A stretch of 21,885 nucleotides of DNA from NCBI GenBank assembly GCA_964520875.1, contig CAZFQJ010000011.1:1-21885 (forward strand), in the 5' to 3' direction. The notes beneath the pieces are model-generated. The model searched no databases. It saw nothing but the letters and a program-made list of their open reading frames with translations, and had not been told where the DNA came from. Positions 6,911 to 14,500 of this stretch are shown piece after piece. Source of the stretch: SIG673 sp964520875. GTDB taxonomy: Bacteria; Bacillota; Clostridia; Oscillospirales; CAG-272. A program made the translations under genes and the position numbers. Each line of letters starts with the position of its first letter. Positions within the stretch are counted from its first letter, which is position 1.

Positions 6911-7003
6911 AAAAGGGAGAGCTCCCGCGAAGCGGGTGAGAGGAAAATATTTGCTTTTTCGCCCTCTCCGTCAACCTTCGGTTGCCCTTTTCCTACGGAA
7001 AAG
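6911..7003. repeat. Composite hairpin repeat with three small stem-loops
   Basis: After AAAAGGGAGAG come three perfect stem-loops: CCCGC/GCGGG at 6923-6935, CAACC/GGTTG at 6971-6983 and CCTTTTCC/GGAAAAGG at 6985-7003. GAGAGG near 6937 and CCTCTCC at 6962 also oppose each other. The GGGAGAGCTCCCGCGAAGCG and CTCTCCGTCAACC wording resembles a second interspersed repeat type of Clostridia, different from the element at 6721. Confidence 0.55.
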
Positions 7004-7074
7004 GCTTCATAGTCACCATTATTCTCTTATATCGCCTCTGTGATCGGATCACCCTCCGATTTACACTATACCAT

Positions 7075-7188
7075 ATCTATATAATCAAACCTTAGCATAA
7101 ATCATTTCTTTCTTTTTCTTTGCTTCGTTTCTTTTTCTTTCTTTTCAAAGAAGGAAAAAGAAATGAAGTATATAATCTATATAATCAA
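7075..7188. repeat. Palindrome flanked by an exact 14-bp direct repeat
   Basis: ATCTATATAATCAA occurs at 7075-7088 and again at 7175-7188, exactly 100 bp apart. Between the copies lies an imperfect inverted repeat at 7123-7168 (CTTCGTTTCTTTTTC against GAAAAAGAAATGAAG). The layout resembles a small inserted palindromic element with a target duplication, although 14 bp is long for that. Confidence 0.55.
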
Positions 7189-7195
7189 TAAAGAT

Positions 7196-7233
7196 AAAAA
7201 TCAAGCAGAGCCGTTCGACTCTGCTTGATTTTT
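7196..7233 (-). terminator. Terminator of the repeat-protein gene
   Basis: AAAAATCAAGCAGAG at 7196-7210 pairs perfectly with CTCTGCTTGATTTTT at 7219-7233 around an 8-base loop. Read on the minus strand it ends in a T-run 10 bases after the stop codon at 7243-7245. Because it is symmetric it would also stop transcription from the left. Confidence 0.9.
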
Positions 7234-7242
7234 GTTACGTTA

Positions 7243-8271
7243 TTATTCCTCGTTATTCGAAGTATCTGTATCTATCTTGATATTACCCTTTTCGTCGAAC
7301 GTATACTCAATGTCTTCGATCGTGAGGGTCTCGTTTTCGGCTCTGGTTCCGTCGCTCTTGTAGTAGTACTTCTTTACGGTGTGAGCTTCGTCGCCCTCGC
7401 CCTCGATCTCCGTGTACCACTTGCTTCTGTAAGCGTATCCGTTACGTTCGGGATCGAAATAGTAGGTTGCCGCGTTCTCGCCGGTCGTCTTTGTCTCTCC
7501 GGTTACAAGCTTACCTTCGTCGTCAAAGTAACGCAGACCCTTGGAGTTTTCATACAGTCCGGTCGCTATTCCGAGCTTCTTACCGTCGCTATCGAATTTG
7601 GTGTATATTCCGTTTCCTTCTACGTCGATCGCGTCGGAAACTACCATATAACCGTCGTTATTGGGGTCGAAGTAGACTTCTATATTCGCGGTCTCGGCGT
7701 TAGAGTCGTGGTCTACCGTCTTGTATCCGGTCACAAGAGCGCCGTCTTCAAAGTATCTTGTGCCCTTGGTATCCTTTACAAGACCGTTCGCCTTGCCTTC
7801 GAGCTTACCTTTCTCGCCGAAGTCGTAGTAGATACCGTCGACCTTCGTTATTCCGGTCGCCATGTAGCCGGTGGTCTTGTCAAAGTAGTAAGTTCCTTCC
7901 TCATAGCCCTCTGCGGGTGAGAAGTTTTCCTTAAATCCGGTAGTTGCCTTACCGTCTACTATGTGGAGCGTTCCGCTTCCGTCGTTATAGATTCCGCTAT
8001 ATATGCCCTCGTAGTGTCCGTTTGCGCCGAACTTGAGATACTTCATCTCCCCTTCGCCTTGGAACTTCATGAGTACACATTCCTTGGGAGCGTAGCCGGT
8101 CTCTTCGTTGAAGTAGTAATCTTCAAATGTTCCGTCTCCGTCGGGATCAAGGGAGAGCCAGCCCTTCTTCATTTCGTTATTTTCGTAATAACGCGTACCG
8201 TTACGGTCGGTGACGAATCCGTCCTTGGTTACGTCGTCTACGACTACGCGCTTTTCATAGAGGTAATCCAT
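7243..8271 (-). CDS. Cell-wall/glucan-binding-like repeat protein (C-terminal part of a split lipoprotein)
   Basis: 342 residues from the first ATG. They consist of degenerate repeats built around an aromatic turn followed by Gly, as in GFVTDRNGTRYYENNEMKKG, GTYYFDKTTGYMATG, GIYYDFGEKGKLEG, GTRYFEDGALVTG and GLRYFDDEGKLVTG. This is the pattern of choline/glucan-binding (CW_binding_1-like) repeats that attach secreted proteins to wall polymers. There is no signal peptide and no ribosome binding site before the ATG at 8271. The frame is open upstream through 8400 and in frame with the lipoprotein gene, from which only the TAA at 8401-8403 separates it. It is therefore best read as the C-terminal half of one 710-codon gene (7243-9375) broken by a nonsense codon, read through, or misread in the assembly. 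A terminator follows. Confidence 0.7.
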   Translation of the reverse strand: MDYLYEKRVVVDDVTKDGFVTDRNGTRYYENNEMKKGWLSLDPDGDGTFEDYYFNEETGYAPKECVLMKFQGEGEMKYLKFGANGHYEGIYSGIYNDGSGTLHIVDGKATTGFKENFSPAEGYEEGTYYFDKTTGYMATGITKVDGIYYDFGEKGKLEGKANGLVKDTKGTRYFEDGALVTGYKTVDHDSNAETANIEVYFDPNNDGYMVVSDAIDVEGNGIYTKFDSDGKKLGIATGLYENSKGLRYFDDEGKLVTGETKTTGENAATYYFDPERNGYAYRSKWYTEIEGEGDEAHTVKKYYYKSDGTRAENETLTIEDIEYTFDEKGNIKIDTDTSNNEE

Positions 8272-8403
8272 TACTATGTCGTAATAAATGGATATTTCAA
8301 GCGACTTTGCGTCGTAGTCCTTCTTGAACTTCTTAAACGACTTTGTGTAAGAGCCTGCGGATACGTATTCGTCGTAGAGCTTTTTAAGCTCGGCTTCGTC
8401 TTA
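8272..8403 (-). other. In-frame TAA stop and open connecting segment
   Basis: TAA at 8401-8403 ends the lipoprotein frame (LRLSDE-stop). The next 43 codons remain open in the same frame and read DEAELKKLYDEYVSAGSY and onwards to YYDIVMDYLYE, a helical segment of the sort expected to finish a trigger-factor-like C-terminal domain. No start codon with a Shine-Dalgarno sequence occurs here. TAA is used as the normal stop by several neighbours, so code reassignment is unlikely. Confidence 0.75.
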
Positions 8404-9375
8404 CTCGTCGGAAAGTCTGAGCTCCGGCTTTTCTTCAAGCATCGTAAGGATCAGAAGCTCCTGCTTTACCTGAGACTTAGCCTGACTTGCAAGCGCCACA
8501 TAAAAATCGGAAAGGCTTGAATATCCCATATAAGATTTTACATAGGTCTCAAGCGTTATGACGTAACCGTACATACTGGAAAGGGAAGAAACGCTTGACT
8601 TGTAGTAGGAAATGGTGTCCTCGTAATACTTTTCCACTTCCTTTTTGGCTTTGAGCTCGCCCTTGTCGCTATATAAAAGCTCACTGTCGGTGTAAAGCTC
8701 CTGCCAAATGAGGTTCTGTTCTACTTCTTTTTTTACGTCCTTTTCGAAATCCTCGACGGGAGTTTCGGAATCCTTGTAAGAGGTAAGATATTTCTTTACG
8801 TTCTCGGCGTTAAATTCCGGATATACGGATCTGGTGAAGGAGTTTATCGTTACTTCAAATACAACGTCCTTTCCGGCGTACTCGGAGTTACTGTAATTAT
8901 CGGGGAACTTGAGGTTAAGAGTTACCTTGTCGCCGGCGGTGTATCCGATGAGTCCTTCCTCAAAGCCGGTGATGAACGTTCCGGAGCCTACTACGAGAGA
9001 GTAGCTTGTGCTGCTTCCGCCTTCGAATGTTTCGCCGTTTATTTTACCGGTAAAGTCTATGTTGAGCGTGTCCTTTTGCGTGTAAGTAAGATCCTCGATC
9101 AGAGGCTTGTTTTCGGTGGCGGACTTGTATTCGGTCTCTTTTATGACCTTGTCTTCGTCATCCTCCGCCGAGCTATCGGCGCTTTCGACCGCCTCGTGGT
9201 ATTCCTCTGCCATTCCGTTCTCAATGTAGGAGAGAAGGATCTCTATGCCGTCGTATTTTCCGAGCTTCAGATAATCCCTGTATGAGGAATAATTGTAGAG
9301 CTTGGAGGAGCAGCCCGTAAGCACGAGCGCTACCGTTACGACCGCGAGAAAAAGCGATATTATTCTTTTTTTCAT
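8401..9375 (-). CDS. Trigger-factor-like FKBP lipoprotein (exported foldase)
   Basis: 324 residues. A lipoprotein signal ends in LTGC with the lipidated Cys at 22, so the protein sits outside the membrane. The FKBP-type domain at about 101-180 closely parallels the tig product of this window: GSGTFITGFEEGL versus GSGQFIPGFEEQV, then KFPDNY and AGKDVVFEVTINSF. The helical stretch from YPEFNAENVKKYL onward parallels the trigger factor C-domain (FPELDDEFAKDM), and the ribosome-binding motif GFRxGxxP is absent. The likely role is folding of exported proteins. The ATG at 9375 has AAAGGA about 9 bases upstream and its own promoter. The stop at 8401 looks premature; see the connecting segment and the repeat protein. 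Confidence 0.85.
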   Translation of the reverse strand: MKKRIISLFLAVVTVALVLTGCSSKLYNYSSYRDYLKLGKYDGIEILLSYIENGMAEEYHEAVESADSSAEDDEDKVIKETEYKSATENKPLIEDLTYTQKDTLNIDFTGKINGETFEGGSSTSYSLVVGSGTFITGFEEGLIGYTAGDKVTLNLKFPDNYSNSEYAGKDVVFEVTINSFTRSVYPEFNAENVKKYLTSYKDSETPVEDFEKDVKKEVEQNLIWQELYTDSELLYSDKGELKAKKEVEKYYEDTISYYKSSVSSLSSMYGYVITLETYVKSYMGYSSLSDFYVALASQAKSQVKQELLILTMLEEKPELRLSDE

Positions 9376-9429
9376 GGTTCTGATTTTCCTTTCGGTTTTT
9401 TATATCTTCTTTGAAGTTACGCGATTATC

Positions 9430-9458
9430 ATTATATCATAACAAAAATGAAAAATCAA
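9430..9458 (-). promoter_or_regulatory. Promoter of the FKBP lipoprotein gene
   Basis: On the minus strand, TTGATT (9453-9458) and TATAAT (9430-9435) with 17 bp between them; the -10 box sits in TATGATATAATG. The same TTGATT-17-TATAAT layout recurs at 18024-18052 and 18075-18103. Confidence 0.8.
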
Positions 9459-9512
9459 GAGGAGACGTAGTTATTTTAAATATTTGTAATATTCATTTAA
9501 TATTATTTAACG

Positions 9513-10493
9513 TTATCCGCGCGGTTTTCGGGTAAGTCCGTCAAGTATCTCGTGAAGCTCGTGCGCGCTTACCGCGGAATTTATCATTCTTCTCGCTTCC
9601 GCCGAGCCTTCCATGCCTTTTATGTACCAGCCGAGGTGCTTTCTCGCTTCGCGTACACCGATGTATTCTCCCTTATCTACGCAGAGCATGTCTACATGCC
9701 TGTTTGCCGTAGCCATGATCTCGTCCGCGCTCGGGGGCGAAAAGCTCTTGCCGTTAAGAGCTGCGGAGATCTCGGAAAATATCCAAGGGTTACCGAGCGC
9801 CCCCTGTCCTATCGCTATACCGTCGCACCCCGTTTCGATCAAAGCATCAAGTGCGTCGCGCGCGCCGTATATCCCGCCGTTTGCAACGACGGGTACGCTT
9901 ACCGCCCGTTTTACTTCTTTTATAGTTTTAAGATCCACCGGCGGGCGGTAGAGCTGCTCGCGAGTTCGTCCGTGTACGCATATGAGCTTTGCTCCGTTCT
10001 GCTCGCATACGGCGGCAAGGTACGGTGCGTTCAAGCTCCCTTCGTCCCAACCGGTACGCATTTTGACCGAAACGGGGATAGGGACGGCGTCCGATACCGC
10101 GCGGACTATCCTTCCCGCAAGCTCGGGGGCGCGCATGAGAGCAGAGCCGTCGCCGTTACCGGTTATCTTCGGCATGGGACAACCCATATTTATATCGATA
10201 AAGGATATTTCGGGATCGGACTCATACAGAGCTTTTGCGGCGTATGCCGTTATTTCGGGGTCGGAGCCGAATATCTGAATGGCAAGCGGCGTTTCGCTTT
10301 CGGCTCGGGAAGCGAGCAGCTTGGTCTTTTTGTCGCCGTACCATACGCCCTTCGCCGAGATCATCTCGCTTACGGTAAGAGAAGCTCCGTGCTCGCGGCA
10401 GAGAGCGCGGAACGTAAGATCCGTTACCCCTGCCATTGGGGCAAGCACCAGTCCGTCCTTTATTACGGTCTTGCCTATAACTATATCGGACAT
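9513..10493 (-). CDS. dusB: tRNA-dihydrouridine synthase
   Basis: A 326-residue FMN enzyme that reduces uridines in the tRNA D-loop with NADPH. DusB-type motifs are in order: LAPMAGVTD at 17-25, INMGCPMPKI with catalytic C105, NGDGSALM, VKMRTGW near 143-149, HGRTREQLY from 174, VANGGI and GIAIGQGALGNPW. Length is typical. The start ATG at 10493 has AAAGGA upstream at a rather long spacing of about 12 bases. It lies 72 bp downstream of the HD-domain gene on the same strand and is probably co-transcribed with it. No clear terminator follows before the lipoprotein promoter. Confidence 0.95.
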   Translation of the reverse strand: MSDIVIGKTVIKDGLVLAPMAGVTDLTFRALCREHGASLTVSEMISAKGVWYGDKKTKLLASRAESETPLAIQIFGSDPEITAYAAKALYESDPEISFIDINMGCPMPKITGNGDGSALMRAPELAGRIVRAVSDAVPIPVSVKMRTGWDEGSLNAPYLAAVCEQNGAKLICVHGRTREQLYRPPVDLKTIKEVKRAVSVPVVANGGIYGARDALDALIETGCDGIAIGQGALGNPWIFSEISAALNGKSFSPPSADEIMATANRHVDMLCVDKGEYIGVREARKHLGWYIKGMEGSAEARRMINSAVSAHELHEILDGLTRKPRG

Positions 10494-10565
10494 TTTTTAA
10501 CTTTTTCCTTTCGATCATCGCACCCGCAAACGGCGAAATGTCGGATGCAGGCGCTTTTTCTTTAC

Positions 10566-11228
10566 TTAGATGAGCTGCTGCTCGTTTATTATCAGTTTAA
10601 ATTCAAGCCCGAGCTTGCGCGCCGCGTTTCGGCACATCTTCATTCGTCCGAGGAATATCTCGAAATAGTCCATTACGCTACTTATACGCGTGTCTATCTG
10701 GAGCTTCAGCTTTATTATCGTTTTATCCTCGTTTATCTTAAGCGCGGATTTTACCGCGGAATAGTTCACTCTGTCGTGAATGTCGAAGTTCGCTACGTCC
10801 GAATTTCTTACGCGCGAACGTCGGACGTCGGACTTGTCCGCGAGTATCAGAGCCGCGGATATCGGGTTGACGGCAACGCCCGTGCCCTCGTCGTGGTTAC
10901 CTATCGCCGTGACTATCTCGGCAAGCTCGTCCGCCGGCATCTCCATTCTGTCAAGTATACGGAACGCCATGACCGCGCCGCTCTGCGAGTGGTCGACTCT
11001 GTTCACTAAGTTTCCTATATCGTGCAGGTGTCCGGCTATACGCGCAAGCTCGGCTTCTCTTTCGGGGTAGCCGAGGGTGGTAAGTATATACGCCGCGGTC
11101 TCGGCAACGCGAGTCACGTGCGGAAAGCTATGCTCGGTAAAGCCGAGAGCCTTAAGCGATTCGTCGGCGCGTGTGATGTAAGTTTTTATATCCTCGTTTT
11201 CTACTATATCCTTGTATGTTATCGGCAT
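10566..11228 (-). CDS. HD-domain phosphohydrolase
   Basis: A 220-residue protein of the HD superfamily, metal-dependent phosphohydrolases often acting on nucleotides or phosphoesters. Metal-site residues visible are H37 (SFPHVTRV), H69-D70 in GHLHDIG, H80, H112 in GNHDE and D131 in LADKSD. The C-terminal third (INEDKTIIKLKLQIDTRI and following) is a separate beta/alpha tail, seen in uncharacterised clostridial HD proteins. The substrate is unknown. GGAGG 8-9 bases before the ATG at 11228 and a promoter at 11269-11297 support the start. It is first in a likely two-gene unit with dusB. Confidence 0.85.
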   Translation of the reverse strand: MPITYKDIVENEDIKTYITRADESLKALGFTEHSFPHVTRVAETAAYILTTLGYPEREAELARIAGHLHDIGNLVNRVDHSQSGAVMAFRILDRMEMPADELAEIVTAIGNHDEGTGVAVNPISAALILADKSDVRRSRVRNSDVANFDIHDRVNYSAVKSALKINEDKTIIKLKLQIDTRISSVMDYFEIFLGRMKMCRNAARKLGLEFKLIINEQQLI

Positions 11229-11268
11229 TTTACCTTCCTCCGTTCGATTCTTTCATTTCACTAACATC

Positions 11269-11297
11269 ATTTTATCATAAAAACCGAGCTTCGTCAA
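11269..11297 (-). promoter_or_regulatory. Promoter of the HD gene and dusB
   Basis: On the minus strand, TTGACG (11292-11297) and TAAAAT (11269-11274), spacer 17 bp, -10 in TATGATAAAATG. It is divergent from the promoter at 11443. Confidence 0.7.
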
Positions 11298-11301
11298 TAT
11301 C

Positions 11302-11334
11302 GTATGATAAAAGTATAATGAAAGTATGATAAAA
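11302..11334. repeat. 11-bp direct repeat in the divergent intergenic region
   Basis: GTATGATAAAA occurs at 11302-11312 and 11324-11334, a 22-bp period (about two helical turns), just upstream of the minus-strand -35 box. It could be a regulator binding site. The rest of the 11229-11512 gap holds two promoters and no coding frame. Confidence 0.35.
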
Positions 11335-11442
11335 AGTCGCGCCGCGGTTCGGAATTTCCGAAAATTGCTTGTTAAATTGCACAAAAAACGGGCGTTTGAT
11401 TTGCGAAAAATAACGAAATTGTTTTGAGAAGGCTTAATTCTA

Positions 11443-11471
11443 TTGACAAAAAGACTTTTGTGGTGTATATT
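11443..11471 (+). promoter_or_regulatory. Promoter of the giant surface protein gene
   Basis: TTGACA at 11443-11448 and TATATT at 11466-11471, spacer 17 bp. The spacer holds a short inverted repeat, ACAAAA at 11446-11451 and TTTTGT at 11456-11461, which is a plausible operator position. Confidence 0.75.
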
Positions 11472-11512
11472 TAAATCAGAAAAATCTATTTTTCACGAAA
11501 GGAAAAATAATT

Positions 11513-14500
11513 ATGAAAAAAAGCACGAGAATCATATCGATGATCCTTGTACTGCTCACGGTAGTCGGACTACTTCCGATATCGTTATTCGCGGTAGGCG
11601 AAAGCGATACGGGGGGGAGTATACAAGCGTCCGCTCTGCCCGACGCAGTTAAGGGTAAAGGCGGAATAGCCGATAAGACCACGTACTCAAAGCTGCTCGC
11701 TTCGGGTATAAGCGCCGATGATATCATCTTTTACAGTGATTTCAACGACCGCACGGTCGGCAAGGCGAGCGACTTTGCATATAGCGGAAGTCCTCTCTAT
11801 GTGGTCAACAAAGACGACAGTCTTCAGTGGACGAACGTGGACGAAGCAGGTACGGATAAGGCTGCTACTTTCACGAAAGCCACAAGCGGTCAGTTATACC
11901 TGAACGTCAGAAATAAGGGCGTCGCGGTTACAACCGAGCAGTTGGCAAAGGATAATAATATTCCCGGCGATAAAGGCTTTGTGTTCCAGGCGGACTTCAA
12001 GCGCGGAGATAAACTGATGTCGGGCACTCTGTTTCATATCATAGAGCGTATAACCGCAAGCCCGAACGGAGCTTCGCTCGTTTGTGTTGACGTGAGCGGC
12101 AACCTCTATGCAGGGGGCAGCGCGAGCGGCGAGGTGATAGGTTGTCTCAGCAAAGACTTGTTCACCACGATCACAGTATACGTAGAGCCCGAAAGCGATA
12201 AGTATTGGATATACGTAAACGGTGTGAACGTAAACGAGGACGGATACAAGTTGACATTTTATAATGAGCTTACTACGCCCTTCTACCTCAGCGACGCGAG
12301 AATATATCAGCTTAATCCCGCAAACGGACTCGGCGAGAACGCCATGTCGGTCGATAACCTTCAGCTCTACTACGTCGGCGACGATTTCACTTCCGACGAC
12401 TATCTCGGACTCAGCTCCGATAAGGAAGGATTCGTAACCGACGGAACCGGTATACGTTATTATCATAACGGTACGCTCCTCGGCAAAGGAACTTATAACG
12501 TGGACGGTCTTCAGTATACTTTCGATTCCAACGGACATCTTGTTACGAAGACTGTCACATCCGTGGTAAACCTCAGCGGCGATCTTGATACGAAATCGAG
12601 ATCTACCGAAGATATCAAGAACGCTATCGTCGGCGGAACGCTCCTTGCGAGAAACATGAACATACTCCGCGACGGATATACATACGAGTGGGCTGCGAAT
12701 ACCTACGGAAAGGCTCTCTCGCTTCCGACGACGGTTGCCGACTGGAGCGAATACGACGCGCTCGAATTCAGCATATATTCCGACGGCGTAAAGCAGTTGT
12801 TCACTTACCTGCAGGTCGTTAATAGCGTAAAAAAGACTTCGAGTGGAGATTCTTACTACGGAAGATACATATTCTTCGGAGATACGGCGGTCACCGCGTA
12901 TGACAAGGACGGCAAAAACAAGAAAACTCATGCCGCCGGATTCGGATACGAAGGTTGGTATAACCTTACGCTTGATCTCAGTTCTTTCAGTCAGAACAGA
13001 TATGCCGGTTGGACGGATATGAATACCATAGCTTTCTCCACCTCCGGCTGGGAGCTTGCCACAGGTTACGACAGTACGGGAAAGACGCCTGTTATAAATA
13101 CGGAAAATTCCGCGCTTAACTTCGCGGCGATCAATCTCGTTAAATACGAGGTCGTAAAGGATCTTTCCGACTACGTAACTATGATCGACGGTCAGCTCGT
13201 TCCGATGTTCGGACAGGTGGGCTTCAAGAAGATCGGAGACGTTAACGTCTACTACGATCCTCAGACTCAGACTCTCGTAAGAAACACGACGAAGTGGCTT
13301 ATCGAAGAGGATAAGGCTTACACATTCGACGCTTACGGCAAGGGAACTCCGGCAAACGGCTTCTATGTTCAGGGCGGTCACACCTACTATGCCGTAGACG
13401 GCGTACTTAAGATCGAGAACTTTGAGCTTAGCGGAAAGACCTACAAGGTAAACGGAAACGGTTCGATCGTCGGCGTGTACGGCGAGACCTATGCCGACTG
13501 GACGCCTTACGCCGAATACGAGGCATGGGCGCATACCGGCAGCAGTTATCTCTTCTCCGAGGATTTCACCGCCTACAAGGATAAGATCTACGATAACAGA
13601 GGCGGATCGGGAACCTTCCCTACGAGCGGTTCTTACTATCTCGGCACGGCGCTTAAATATACCGGCGCAAGAATGGTAACCGAGAGCGACGGAAACGTGT
13701 ACTTTGAGTTCGGAAACCATTACGAATACGTCGATCCGTACATCAGCTTTTGGTTCCCGAAAAATACGTCAAATTCCGTAGTATTCGATTTCGACGTAAA
13801 ACTCGGAGACAATTGGAACGCGGAATGTTCGCTCTTCCAGCCTATATCTAATGCCGATGCAGCGACCGGCGCCGAAAGATTGTTCGGCGGCGGTATGAGG
13901 ATAAACCGCGAGGGATATATATATGCCGACGGAGCTTCGGGAGAGCTTCTCTATAAGCTCAGCAGCGATACCTTCACGAGAATATCGCTCGTTATAGATC
14001 CTACCGCGAGAAGTTATTCCGTATACGCAAACGGAGTCAAGATATTCAAAAAGACCAACTATGCGGGTGAAAAGTCCAAAAACGTAGAAGAACTCAGAAT
14101 GTTCCAGTTCACCACTATGAGAGACAAGAGCAGTATCTGTATCGACAATCTCTATGTGTATGCCGGAACCGCTCCCGAAAAGGTAGCGGAGACTCAGACT
14201 CTCAGAAACGGAAAGGTCACGGAAAACGGCGTTACCCGTCTTTACAATAACGGAGTCATGCTTACCGAATATCAGGGCGACGATTATTATTCACCTCTCA
14301 ACGGTATGCTCATCGCTCACGCGAACATGAACGGAACGTTCTCTTCCAAACTCTACAAGAACGGCGAGCTCGTTACCGAGGTGGGCTTCCACGAGATAGA
14401 CGGTATCGCGTACTATGTGAAGGATAAGAGCGGAGCGGTCTATGTTGATACCGACAAAATGGTCATGATCGACGGAGATTACTACGTATTCGGAGCGGAC

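Noticed and set aside
6721..7188. CRISPR array or insertion sequence
   Set aside because: The repeats are few, palindromic, of different types and not regularly spaced; no cas or transposase gene is in the window.
8401..8403. Selenocysteine or alternative genetic code at the in-frame stop
   Set aside because: The codon is TAA, not TGA or TAG. Trigger factor, clpP, clpX and the giant protein end normally, several of them with TAA.
10222..10518. 98-codon minus-strand frame overlapping the dusB start
   Set aside because: It overlaps the conserved dusB N-terminus in another frame and is rich in Arg and Gly with no family pattern; a shadow of dusB.
9552..11009. 485-codon open frame on the plus strand
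   Set aside because: It is antisense to both dusB and the HD gene, crosses their intergenic gap and has no recognisable domain. The minus-strand genes carry complete catalytic motifs.
11894..13720. 608-codon open frame on the minus strand
   Set aside because: It runs antisense inside the giant surface gene, whose signal peptide, domains and repeats are coherent. It has no family motif or Shine-Dalgarno and arises from the codon bias of the real gene.
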